DNA from: JBOHSA01 sp050732995
Lineage (GTDB): Bacteria > Gemmatimonadota > Gemmatimonadetes > Gemmatimonadales > GWC2-71-9
Assembly (NCBI GenBank): GCA_050732995.1
Contig: JBOHSA010000008.1
Location: 1 to 27,399, forward strand
Direction: 5' to 3'
Length of the DNA: 27,399 bases
A program made the translations under genes and the position numbers. The first letter of the stretch is position 1, and every line of letters starts with the position of its first letter. This document shows positions 10,414 to 18,287 of this stretch, one piece after another. The notes below the pieces were generated by a model. That model had not been told where the DNA came from. It made no database searches and saw only the letters and a program-made list of their open reading frames with translations.

Positions 10414-11745
10414 CTAGTCGGTCAGCTCCCGCAGGCACTCCGCGATGAGCCGCAACGCCGTGTCCACGTCGTAGTCGTCCACGACGAGCGGCGGGGCGAG
10501 GCGCAGGGTGCTTTTCCCCGCGCCGAGCAGCAGGAGACCCTGCTCGAAGGCGCGGCGCACGAGGTCATGGACCAGCTCCGGGGCGGGCTCGCGGGTGCCG
10601 CGGTCTTTGACGAACTCGAGCCCGATCATCAGGCCGCGGCCGCGCACGTCGCCGATCGCCGCGTATTGCTCCGCCAGCCGCCGGGCGCCCGCGAGCAGCC
10701 GTTCGCCCAGCCGCGGCACGTTGGGCAGGAGCTCCCGTTCGACCACGTCGAGCGTCGCGAGCGCCGCGGCGCAGCACACGGGGTTCCCGCCGAACGTCGA
10801 GCCGTGGGCGCCGGGGCCCCATTTCATTACCGCCTCCTTGGCGATCAGGGCGCCGATCGGCATGCCGGAGCCGAGCCCCTTCGCCACGACCAGGATGTCG
10901 GGCTCGACGCCCTCGTGCTCGCAGGCGAACATCGTGCCCGTGCGCCCGATGCCACACTGCACTTCGTCGGCGACGAGCAGGATGCCGTAGCGGTCGCACA
11001 GCTCGCGCAGCTCGCGCAGGTAGCCCGGCGGCGGGACGACGTAGCCGCCCTCCCCCTGGACCGGCTCGACGAACAGCGCGGCCACGTTCGCCGGATCGAG
11101 GCGCTTGGCGAACAACTCCTCTTCGATCGCCGCGACGCAGCGCCGGGTGCACTCGGGCCCGTCCCGGCAGAAGTCGCAGCGGTAGCGGTAGGCGTAGGGG
11201 ACGTGGTACACCTCGGGCAGGAAGGGCCCGAAGCCCGAGCGTTGCACCACCTTGCTCGCGGTGAGGCTCAACGCGCCGTACGTCCGGCCGTGGAAGGCGC
11301 CGCTGAACGCCACCAGCGCCGGCCGGCCTGTGGCATGGCGGGCCAGTTTGATCGCGCCCTCCACCGCCTCGGTGCCGGAATTGGCGAGAAACACCCGCTT
11401 CTTACTTTTGCCGGGCGCGAGCGCCGCGAGCTGTTCGCACAGGGCGGCGAAGCTCTCGTAGTAGAAGTCCGACCCGCAGATGTGGAGGAAGCGGCTCGCC
11501 GCCTCCCGCACCGCCGCGACGACCATGGGGTGCCCGTAGCCTGTCGAGGCGACCGCAATGCCCGCCATGAAGTCGAGGTAGCGGTTGCCGTCCAGATCCT
11601 CGACCATGGCGCGCTCCCCGCGCGCGATGACGAGCGGATACTCCTTGGGATAGGAGGTGGAGGCCCAGCGGTTCTGCCGCTCCACCACGACGCGCGCCTT
11701 GGGGCCGGGCGGCGGGGTCACGATGCGCGGGTAGTCCCTGGTCAT
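10414..11745 (-). CDS. Class III aminotransferase (acetylornithine/GABA aminotransferase-like)
   Basis: The product is 443 residues, a PLP fold type I enzyme. Visible sites are the phosphate-binding NSGTEAVEGAIKLAR (122-136), FHGRTYG (151-157), VADEVQCGIGRTG with Asp260 for the pyridine nitrogen, and VVAKGL with the Schiff-base Lys289. GSTFGGNPVCCAA and DVRGRGLMIGLEF are also typical. It moves an amino group between an omega- or beta-amino acid (or an alpha-N-acylated diamine acid) and a 2-oxo acid. After HVPYAYRYR it carries a cysteine-rich insert, Cys190-x2-Cys193-x5-Cys199-x3-Cys203. The ATG overlaps the upstream aminotransferase stop (ATGA), and the CoA-transferase begins 3 bases after its stop. 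Exact substrate is unknown. Confidence 0.92.
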   Translation of the reverse strand: MTRDYPRIVTPPPGPKARVVVERQNRWASTSYPKEYPLVIARGERAMVEDLDGNRYLDFMAGIAVASTGYGHPMVVAAVREAASRFLHICGSDFYYESFAALCEQLAALAPGKSKKRVFLANSGTEAVEGAIKLARHATGRPALVAFSGAFHGRTYGALSLTASKVVQRSGFGPFLPEVYHVPYAYRYRCDFCRDGPECTRRCVAAIEEELFAKRLDPANVAALFVEPVQGEGGYVVPPPGYLRELRELCDRYGILLVADEVQCGIGRTGTMFACEHEGVEPDILVVAKGLGSGMPIGALIAKEAVMKWGPGAHGSTFGGNPVCCAAALATLDVVERELLPNVPRLGERLLAGARRLAEQYAAIGDVRGRGLMIGLEFVKDRGTREPAPELVHDLVRRAFEQGLLLLGAGKSTLRLAPPLVVDDYDVDTALRLIAECLRELTD

Positions 11746-13124
11746 CGGTTCGCCGCCGTCTTCAGGCCTTTCACCGCCTGGCGCAACGCTTCCTGGAACA
11801 GCGCCACGATCTCTTCGACCTCGGGCTCCGAGATGATGAACGGCGGCGCGAGCATCACGAGGTCGCCGTTCTCGCCGTCGGCCTGTCCGACGTTGGGCCA
11901 GACCACGAGCCCGGCGTCCTGCGCAGCCCGGGTGAACGTCTCGGCGAACTTGAGCGCGCGCGGAAACGGCGCGCGAGTCTCCTTGTCCTCGACAAATTCG
12001 ATCCCCGCGAGCAGCCCCCGGCCGCGCACGTCTCCGACGTGGGACAACCCCTTCAGGGCGTTCAGCCGGCGCTGGAACACGAGCCCCAGCTCGGCGCAGC
12101 GCTCGACCAGGCGGTGCTGCTTGAGGTAGCGCACGGTGGCGAGCCCGGCGGCGCACGCCACGGGATGATGGGAGAACGTCTGCGCGTGCAACAGGGCGCC
12201 CGATCCTTCGGCCAGGACGTCGACGATGCGCCGAGGCGCGGCGAGGCCCGAGAGCGCCGCGTAGCCCGCGGCGAGCCCCTTCCCCATCGTCAGGAGGTCG
12301 GGCGCGACCCCGGTGCGCTGCATGGCCCACCAGGTCCCCGTGCGTCCGGCGCCGGTGAGCACTTCGTCGGCGATGAGCAGCACCTGGTGGCGGTCGCAGA
12401 TCTCGCGGATACGGCGGAAGTAGTCGGCGCGCGGCGTCGCGGCGCCGGTCGAAGCCCCGCCCACGGGCTCCGCGATGAAGGCCGCCACGGTGTCCGCCCC
12501 TGCCTCGGCGATCGCCGCCTCGAGGGCGCCGCCGCTGCACGCGGGGCAGTCCGGATCCCGTCCCTGACAGCGGCACCGGTACGCGTAGGGCGCCGGGATG
12601 CGCCGCACGTCCACCAGCCACTCCCGGAAGATGGCCTTGTAGTGCTCCCGCGCCGACGCCGAGAGGGCGAGGAGGGTGTTGCCGTGATAGGCGGGGGCGA
12701 GGGCGATGATCTTGTGCTTCTGCGGCAGTCCGCGCTCGACCCAGTACTGCCGGGCGAGCTTGAGCGCGGCCTCGACGGCCTCCGAGCCGCTCGACAGGAA
12801 GTAGAGCTGGTCCAGGTCGCCCGGGCAGGTGGCCGCGACCTCGGCGGCGAGCTCTTCGACCGGCCCGTGGGTGAACGCCATGCCGCTGACGTAGCCGAAC
12901 GCCTTGGCCTGGGCGGCCATAGCCTGGGGGATCTCGGGCCGGCCGTGGCCCAGGGTGGCGACGAACGCGCCGCCGCACGCGTCCAGGTAGCGCTTGCCGC
13001 GCTCGTCGTAGAGGTAGCAGCCCTCGCCGCGGACGATGCGCGGGAAGGCGCGCGTCAGCTGGCGGTAGAAGACGTGGCGGTGGGGGTAGGCGTGCGCGCC
13101 CGAGGTTCGCTCCACGCCCCGCAA
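11742..13124 (-). CDS. Class III aminotransferase (YodT-like / omega-amino acid type)
   Basis: The product is 460 residues. Typical sites are GHGRPEIPQAM, FLSSGSEAVEAALKLAR (109-125), YHGNTL (146-151), IADEVLTGAGRTG with Asp253 and TMGKGL with Lys282. It resembles the B. subtilis YodT group, whose gene lies with CoA-transferase genes in a beta-lysine type pathway (from memory). A cysteine group Cys184-x-Cys186-x6-Cys193-x2-Cys196 follows RRIPAPYAYR, at the position of the cluster in the second aminotransferase, although overall sequences differ. The start is uncertain: TTG 13124 or GTG 13115, neither with a clear Shine-Dalgarno. The GH15 gene ends 37 bases upstream, so this may begin a new unit or continue the trehalose operon. 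Confidence 0.9.
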   Translation of the reverse strand: MRGVERTSGAHAYPHRHVFYRQLTRAFPRIVRGEGCYLYDERGKRYLDACGGAFVATLGHGRPEIPQAMAAQAKAFGYVSGMAFTHGPVEELAAEVAATCPGDLDQLYFLSSGSEAVEAALKLARQYWVERGLPQKHKIIALAPAYHGNTLLALSASAREHYKAIFREWLVDVRRIPAPYAYRCRCQGRDPDCPACSGGALEAAIAEAGADTVAAFIAEPVGGASTGAATPRADYFRRIREICDRHQVLLIADEVLTGAGRTGTWWAMQRTGVAPDLLTMGKGLAAGYAALSGLAAPRRIVDVLAEGSGALLHAQTFSHHPVACAAGLATVRYLKQHRLVERCAELGLVFQRRLNALKGLSHVGDVRGRGLLAGIEFVEDKETRAPFPRALKFAETFTRAAQDAGLVVWPNVGQADGENGDLVMLAPPFIISEPEVEEIVALFQEALRQAVKGLKTAANR

Positions 13125-13154
13125 GATACGGGGCCCGGCGGAGACCGGCTAGGA

Positions 13155-13172
13155 AGGCGTGTCAGAACGCCT
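13155..13172 (-). terminator. Small hairpin at the end of the GH15 gene (weak terminator candidate)
   Basis: On the minus strand AGGCGT and ACGCCT form a perfect 6-bp stem around a 6-base loop that includes the GH15 stop codon. Only a short pyrimidine stretch (TCCT) follows, with no T-run, so intrinsic termination would be weak. It is the only structure seen between the trehalose genes and the aminotransferase genes. Confidence 0.25.
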
Positions 13173-14949
13173 GATCCCAGCGAACGGACAAGCGGATCGC
13201 GGAGCCGATGAGGCCAACCATGCTGTAGGTCTGGACGAAGTTGCCCCACTGCTCGCGGGTCCGGGGGTCGATGTGCTCGGCCAGCAGGCCGTGGCGGTTG
13301 CGGCAGGCGAGCAGGCTCTCGAACAGGGCGCGCGCCTCGTCCCGCTGGCCGATCGCGGCCAGCGCGTTGACATGCCAAAAGCTGCACACCAGGAATGCGT
13401 TCTCCGGTTTCCCGAAATCGTCGGGCTCGACGTAGCGGAAGATGAAGTCGCCGCGGCGCAACCCGCGCTCGATGGCGCGCACGGTGCCGACGAACCGGGG
13501 ATCCTCCGCCGACACGAATCCGAGCTCGTTCAGGCGCAACAGGCTCGCGTCGAGCGTCTCGCCGTCCATCGTGGCCACGAAGCTCCCGAGCCGGGGATTC
13601 CAGGAGCGCTCACACACCACCTCGTGGATGCGCGCCGCCTGACGGCTCCAATGGGCGGCGCGGTCGGCGAGTCCGAGGTGCTCCGCGATTCTGGCCAGCC
13701 GCTCGCAACCGGCCCAGCACATGATGCTGGAGAAGGTGTGCACGCGCGTCGCGCCGCGCAGCTCCCAGATCCCCGCATCCGGTTGGTCGAAGAGGGTGGC
13801 CGCACGGTCCCCGAGCGTTTCGAGACGGCGGAATAGGACGTGGTCTCCGCGACGGACCAGCCGCCGGTCGAAGAAGACGTGCGTCGCGGCTAGGATGGCG
13901 GAGCCGTAGACGTCGTGCTGGACCTGGTGCTGGGCCTGATTGCCGATCCGCACGGGTCGCATGCCGCGGTAGCCCGGGAGGGAATCGACCTCTCGCTCTT
14001 CGGTGACCGGGCGGCCGCTGATGCCATACATGGGCAGGAGACGCCCGTCTTCCCTGCCGGCCACGATATTGAGGATGTACCCGAGGTAACGCTCCATCGT
14101 GCGCGTGGCGCCGAGCCGGTTGAGGGCGTTGACCACGAAGTAGGCGTCGCGCAGCCAGCAGTAGCGGTAGTCCCAGTTGCGCGCGCTGCCGGGGGCCTCC
14201 GGAATGGACGTGGTCATGGCCGCAACGATGGCGCCGGTGTCCTCAAAGACATTGAGCTCGAGCGTGATGGCCGCGCGGATCACGGCGTCCTGCCATTCGA
14301 AGGGGATGGCGAGCGAGCGCACCCATTCACGCCAGTAGGCCGCGGTCTCTTCCAGGAACCGGCCCCCGACATCCGCCACGGCACCCTGGACGGTCTCGTC
14401 GGGTCCGAGGACGAGGGTGACGGCGTCCTCCAGAAAGAACGGGGTGTCCTCCACGATCGCGGTGACCGACACATCCGTGGTCAGCCGCAGCACGACATCC
14501 GCGCCCAGGTACCGGATGTGATTGCTGCCGCAGGTGATGTCCGCCGGGGCGCGGCCATAGTGGTGGGCCGGGCGGATCCGCACGCGCACCCGGGGGTTGC
14601 CGGCGATCCGTTTGATCTGTCTGACCAGCATCATGGGACAGAACATGCGGCCGAATTGCCGGAAGCGCGGGGCGAAGTCCGTGAGCTCGACGCAGCCGCC
14701 GCTGCGGTCGTACAGGCGCGTGACGAGGATCGGCGTGTTGACGAGGTATTCCTGCTCGTCCCGCACGCAGTCGATCAGCTCCACGACGGAGAACCCAAAG
14801 TCCGCTTCGGCGGTCCGCTCGCGGAGCAGGGAGCAGAACACGGGGTCGCCGTCAAACCGCGGGAAGCAGGCCCAGACGGTTTCGCCCAGCGGATTCACCA
14901 GGGCGCCGATCGTGCCGTTGCCGATCAAGGCGAGATCCACGGAGGTCAC
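13162..14949 (-). CDS. GH15 family glycoside hydrolase (trehalase/glucoamylase-like)
   Basis: The product is 595 residues, the size of bacterial single-chain GH15 enzymes. An N-terminal beta-domain (ALIGNGTIGALVNPLGETVWACFPRFD region) is followed by an (alpha/alpha)6 barrel. That barrel carries ARNWDYRYCWLRDA (257-269), QVQHDVYG, GIWELRG with candidate acid Glu396, and LLAEHID with candidate base Glu558 ahead of QWGNFVQTYS. No signal peptide is seen, so it is cytoplasmic. Next to otsA and otsB it most likely hydrolyses trehalose or a related alpha-glucoside; mycobacterial-type GH15 trehalases show this is possible. The GTG start overlaps the phosphatase stop by 4 bases (GTGA). A maltooligosaccharide or dextran substrate cannot be excluded. 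Confidence 0.9.
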   Translation of the reverse strand: MTSVDLALIGNGTIGALVNPLGETVWACFPRFDGDPVFCSLLRERTAEADFGFSVVELIDCVRDEQEYLVNTPILVTRLYDRSGGCVELTDFAPRFRQFGRMFCPMMLVRQIKRIAGNPRVRVRIRPAHHYGRAPADITCGSNHIRYLGADVVLRLTTDVSVTAIVEDTPFFLEDAVTLVLGPDETVQGAVADVGGRFLEETAAYWREWVRSLAIPFEWQDAVIRAAITLELNVFEDTGAIVAAMTTSIPEAPGSARNWDYRYCWLRDAYFVVNALNRLGATRTMERYLGYILNIVAGREDGRLLPMYGISGRPVTEEREVDSLPGYRGMRPVRIGNQAQHQVQHDVYGSAILAATHVFFDRRLVRRGDHVLFRRLETLGDRAATLFDQPDAGIWELRGATRVHTFSSIMCWAGCERLARIAEHLGLADRAAHWSRQAARIHEVVCERSWNPRLGSFVATMDGETLDASLLRLNELGFVSAEDPRFVGTVRAIERGLRRGDFIFRYVEPDDFGKPENAFLVCSFWHVNALAAIGQRDEARALFESLLACRNRHGLLAEHIDPRTREQWGNFVQTYSMVGLIGSAIRLSVRWDQAF

Positions 14950-15761
14950 GGCGGAGCCTCCGTCCTCCGGCCACTCCCGCCGCCCGGCGGCGCCATGGCC
15001 CGCTCCAACCAGGCCCGCACGGCACCGACGTCACGCAGGCGCCACCGGGCCGCCGTCCGCCCCGGCCCGACTTTGACCGCGTGTCCGTGGAGGCGATTGA
15101 CCGTCGCGAAGCCGTATTCATCAGTGCTGTCGTCGCCGACGAAGACAGGCGTGCGCCCGCGAAACGGCTTCTCTTGCATGAACTCCAGAATCGCGGACCC
15201 CTTATCCTTGCCGGCGGGCTTCATTTCGACCACGCGCTTGCCCGTCTGGACGCAATACTGCGCGCCCAGGCGGGTCAGCAAGGAGCGCACCAGCCGATGG
15301 GCAAAGCCGCCCAGGCGTGGTGCCCGACGGTAGTGCAGGGCGAGCGACAACCCCTTGTGCTCCAGCAGCAGCCCGGGATGCTGCGCCACGGCGTCGGCGA
15401 GCCGATCGTGCACCCAGTCGAGCCGCTGGGAGGGAAACGCATGGCGAGAAAGCCGTCCGGAGGCGTCGCGCCGCTCGATGCCGTGCTGACCGGCCGCCGG
15501 GAGGCGGATGCCGGGAAACAACCGGTCGATGTCGGCGAGCGAGCGACCGCTGATCAAGGCCACCGCGCCGCCGGCAGACCGATACAGCCCCTCGATCAGC
15601 TCCCCGAGCCCGTGATCGAGGTGCACGCCGGCCGGGGCGTCGGCGAGGTCGACGAGGGTACCGTCGATGTCGAAGAAATACGCCCAGTCGCGCCCCGGCG
15701 CCGGGATGGCAAGCGATCGCCGCGCGATACCCGAGCGCCTCCCGTTGCCCGACCGGGTCAT
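14946..15761 (-). CDS. otsB: Trehalose-6-phosphate phosphatase
   Basis: The product is 271 residues, a HAD-superfamily phosphatase. FFDIDGTL places the nucleophile Asp31 and acid/base Asp33. LISGRSLADIDRLFP is motif II with the typical family extension, EMKPAGKDKGSAI supplies the motif III Lys, and FVGDDSTDEYGF is motif IV. It converts trehalose-6-phosphate to trehalose in the cytoplasm. ATG 15761 is chosen because it overlaps the stop of the synthase (ATGA) and gives a normal-length N-terminus. The gene then overlaps the GH15 start by 4 bases. Confidence 0.95.
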   Translation of the reverse strand: MTRSGNGRRSGIARRSLAIPAPGRDWAYFFDIDGTLVDLADAPAGVHLDHGLGELIEGLYRSAGGAVALISGRSLADIDRLFPGIRLPAAGQHGIERRDASGRLSRHAFPSQRLDWVHDRLADAVAQHPGLLLEHKGLSLALHYRRAPRLGGFAHRLVRSLLTRLGAQYCVQTGKRVVEMKPAGKDKGSAILEFMQEKPFRGRTPVFVGDDSTDEYGFATVNRLHGHAVKVGPGRTAARWRLRDVGAVRAWLERAMAPPGGGSGRRTEAPP

Positions 15762-18022
15762 GGGGTGCGCCTCGCTGCGTACTCGGAGGAGCCGCGCGCC
15801 CACCCGCCGGGCGCCACAGTGCGCGCCAGCAGGCGGCCGCGGCGTCTCATCTCCGCCGCGTCGATCAGCATGCGACCCACCCACCGGTAGACATTGAACT
15901 CCTGGATCAGCCCGCGCATCAGACGAATGCGGGCGCGCTGCTCCCCCGCGGGCATCGAGAGCGCCAGGTTGAGGGCTACGGCACATTGATCCGTGTTGTA
16001 CGGGTTGACGATGATCGCCTCCGGCAACTCTCGGGCCGCGCCCGTGAACTGACTCAGGATCAACGCGCCGCGCTCGTCGTCCCGCGACGAGACGAACTCT
16101 TTCGCCACCAGGTTCATCCCGTCGTGCAGGCTGGTGACCATGCACAACTCGGCCGCCCGGTAGTACTCATAGATGTCCTGGGGCTGATGGTGCTCCACCT
16201 TGAGCACGATCGGTGGGTGGCGGGCCTGGGCGAAGCGCTCGTTGATACGGGTCGCCAGCGCGCGCACCCGCGCCTCGTATTCCTGGTATTGCTCGATGCG
16301 GCCACGCGTCGGCGCGGCGATCTGGATGAACGTGAACCTGCCGAGCCATTGCGGCTGCAGCTCGAGCAGCCGTTCCACTGCGCGGAACCGCTCCTCGATA
16401 CCCTTGGTGTAATCGAGACGGTCGACGCCCACGCCGATCGCATGGTCCGGCGGCAGGGCATGATGGCGCCGGACATCCGCGCGGCATTGGTCGACGGGCT
16501 TGCCCACCAGGGGCGGGGAGGGCGGCCATTCGATCGAAATCGGGTAGCGCTTGACGGCGGTCAACTTGCCCTTGTACGTGACCGAAAACATCTCCCGGTC
16601 GACCCTCGCTTCCAGCAGGCGATCGACCGTGTCGACGAAGTTGTTGCAATGAAACTGCGTGTGAAACCCGAGAATGCTGCTGCCGAGCAAGCCGTCGAGC
16701 AGTTCCTCCCCCCACGGGCAGATCGCGAACGCCTCCGGGTTGGGCCAGGGAATATGCCAGAAGGAGATGATCGTCGCCGCCGGGAGCGCCTCCTGAATCA
16801 TCCGGGGCAGCAAGGCGAAGTGGTAGTCCTGGACCAGCACGATCGGGTCGGGCGACTTCGACTCCTCCACGACGGCCCGGGCGAACGTCCGATTCACGTT
16901 GACGTACTGCTCCCAGTCCGAGGTGCGGAAAGTCGGGCGCACGTGGGCGATGTGGCAGAGCGGCCACAGCCCCTCGTTCGCGAAGCCGTAGTAGTAGCCG
17001 GTTTCCTCTTCGGGACTGAGCCACACGCGGCGGAGCTGATACGCCGGCCGTTCCGGAGGCACGGCGATGCGGTCGTGGGCATCCACGACCTCGCGGTCGG
17101 CCGAGCCCCCGCCGTGCGCGATCCACGTGCCCGAGCAGGCACGCATGATCGGTTCCAGCGCGGTCACCAGGCCACTCGCGGGCCGCCAGATGGCGAGGTC
17201 GTTGCCCTGGCGGACGTGGATGTACGGCTCTCGGTTGGACGCCACAATGACGTCCTGCCCGCGCAGCTCCCCATGCAGGATCGCACGCAGCGTGTCGGGC
17301 GTCCAAGCCAGATGCTCGTCATCGCGCGATCCGTACTCGGCTCGGAGGTCGCGGATCAGCTCCCGCAGGTCGCGGGCGATGGGTCGCAGCTCCGGCACTT
17401 CGGGCTGGTCCGACGGACGCAACAGGCCTTCGCCCCGCAGCAGCGCTCGGAGGCCCTGGACCCAGCCGCGCCAGCTCAATTGGGCGATGACCACCGTGAT
17501 GAACGAGACCGTCACGCCGAGGCCGACGAAGAACAAGAAGAGGTACTTTCGCGTTTCTTCGCTGCGGCGCGCGACGAAACTCATGTCGTGCACCAGAACG
17601 AGCTTCCCGGCCGCTGCACCCTCGGCGGCGAGGGGCCGCACGGAAACCAGTAGCGGACCTTGCGCGCTCGTGACCAGGTGGTCCGCGGGACCCGAGAAGC
17701 GCTCGAGCGCGGTGCACTGGATCTCCGGCGGGAGCGTCGCGGTCGCCACCGGCTGGCTCTGGGGGGACGCGCAGAACCCCATGGCGTAGACGCGCTCGTC
17801 CTGCGTGATCCGGGTGAAGAACTGGACGATCCCGGGCGAGTTGTCCGCGCGGATCAGACGCTGTAAGGGTTCCTGCACCGTGTTGGCGATCAAGCTGGCG
17901 CGGAGGTCCAGATCCCTCACGAACCACCGCAGGGTCAGCTTGTCGACCAGCGGCACCACGGCATACGCGAACGCCGCGAGCACGAGGAGCAGGGGAATCA
18001 TGAATCGGAGGGAAAGCCGCAT
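15758..18022 (-). CDS. otsA: Membrane-anchored trehalose-6-phosphate synthase with N-terminal sensor-like domain
   Basis: The product is 754 residues, about 280 longer than E. coli OtsA. A first transmembrane helix (about 7-26), an extracytoplasmic region (about 27-158, with Cys84 and Cys103) and a second helix (about 159-181) lead into a HAMP-like linker (about 182-235). From about residue 256 it is a GT20 synthase: ASNREPYIH, PASGLVTALEP, YYGFANEGLWPLCH, VQDYHFALLP, FWHIPWPNPE, GVDRLDYTKGIEERF and DGMNLVAKEFVSSR carry the UDP-glucose and glucose-6-phosphate binding residues. It makes trehalose-6-phosphate on the inner face of the membrane. ATG 18022 has AAAGGA 6 bases upstream. The two-helix layout is that of chemoreceptors and sensor kinases, suggesting (inference) control of synthesis by an outside signal. 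Confidence 0.92.
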   Translation of the reverse strand: MRLSLRFMIPLLLVLAAFAYAVVPLVDKLTLRWFVRDLDLRASLIANTVQEPLQRLIRADNSPGIVQFFTRITQDERVYAMGFCASPQSQPVATATLPPEIQCTALERFSGPADHLVTSAQGPLLVSVRPLAAEGAAAGKLVLVHDMSFVARRSEETRKYLFLFFVGLGVTVSFITVVIAQLSWRGWVQGLRALLRGEGLLRPSDQPEVPELRPIARDLRELIRDLRAEYGSRDDEHLAWTPDTLRAILHGELRGQDVIVASNREPYIHVRQGNDLAIWRPASGLVTALEPIMRACSGTWIAHGGGSADREVVDAHDRIAVPPERPAYQLRRVWLSPEEETGYYYGFANEGLWPLCHIAHVRPTFRTSDWEQYVNVNRTFARAVVEESKSPDPIVLVQDYHFALLPRMIQEALPAATIISFWHIPWPNPEAFAICPWGEELLDGLLGSSILGFHTQFHCNNFVDTVDRLLEARVDREMFSVTYKGKLTAVKRYPISIEWPPSPPLVGKPVDQCRADVRRHHALPPDHAIGVGVDRLDYTKGIEERFRAVERLLELQPQWLGRFTFIQIAAPTRGRIEQYQEYEARVRALATRINERFAQARHPPIVLKVEHHQPQDIYEYYRAAELCMVTSLHDGMNLVAKEFVSSRDDERGALILSQFTGAARELPEAIIVNPYNTDQCAVALNLALSMPAGEQRARIRLMRGLIQEFNVYRWVGRMLIDAAEMRRRGRLLARTVAPGGWARGSSEYAARRTP

Positions 18023-18079
18023 GCAGGTCCTTTACGGGCTGCGTCGCTCCAAGGACGTGACGAGGGCACGGGTGCTCGG

Positions 18080-18126
18080 GAGACGCGCCACGGCGACGTG
18101 CCGGTGGCCACGGAGCCGCTCGTCTC
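18080..18126 (-). promoter_or_regulatory. Structured leader between tRNA-Arg and otsA (hairpin; attenuator or tRNA terminator)
   Basis: An 8-bp hairpin with one bulge (arms 18087-18094 and 18100-18108, 5-base loop) is enclosed by a second 6-bp pairing, GAGACG (18080-18085) with CGTCTC (18121-18126). It begins a few bases after the tRNA-Arg 3' end and stops about 58 bases before the otsA start. No T-run follows, so it is not a textbook terminator. No convincing -35/-10 pair was found in this 109-base gap, so otsA may be transcribed from the tRNA promoter. Confidence 0.4.
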
Positions 18127-18131
18127 AGCGA

Positions 18132-18205
18132 TGCGCCCGGGAGGATTCGAACCTCCGACCAACAGCTTAGAAGGCTGCTGCTCTATCCACCTGAGCTACG
18201 GGCGC
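18132..18205 (-). tRNA. tRNA-Arg (anticodon UCU)
   Basis: The gene is 74 bases and folds as a full cloverleaf: acceptor GCGCCCG/CGGGCGC, D-arm GCTC/GAGC, anticodon stem GCAGC/GCTGT, loop CTTCTAA with anticodon TCT, and T-arm GGAGG/CCTCC with TTCGAAT. The discriminator base is A and CCA is not encoded. It reads AGA and AGG codons, which are rare in this GC-rich genome. It lies upstream of otsA on the same strand. Confidence 0.97.
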
Positions 18206-18244
18206 TGGAAGGCGAGACGCTGAGACGCCTGGACGTCGAGTGGA

Positions 18245-18274
18245 ATTCTAGTGAACAGCCGCGAGCCATGCCAC
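18245..18274 (-). promoter_or_regulatory. Candidate tRNA-Arg promoter
   Basis: On the minus strand TAGAAT (complement 18245-18250), a 5 of 6 match to the -10 consensus, lies 18 bases after GTGGCA (complement 18269-18274), a 4 of 6 match to the -35. The predicted start would leave a leader of about 35 bases before the tRNA. It sits in the short gap after the sialidase-like gene. Confidence 0.5.
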
Positions 18275-18287
18275 GGCCACCGTCCGA

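Noticed and set aside
9625..12129. 834-codon open frame on the plus strand
   Set aside because: It lies opposite the CoA-transferase and aminotransferase genes, which have full family motifs; the plus-strand product has none.
10414..12978. Apparent 854-residue fusion protein ahead of the second aminotransferase
   Set aside because: The first 411 residues are an Arg/Pro-rich out-of-frame reading of the upstream aminotransferase. The real start is the ATG overlapping that gene's stop at 11745-11742.
14946..16145. 399-codon frame suggesting a longer trehalose phosphatase
   Set aside because: The extra N-terminal part is an out-of-frame reading of the synthase C-terminus. The ATG at 15761 overlapping the synthase stop fits the family length.
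15986..17653. 555-codon plus-strand frame
   Set aside because: It is antisense to the trehalose-6-phosphate synthase, whose catalytic motifs cover the same DNA.
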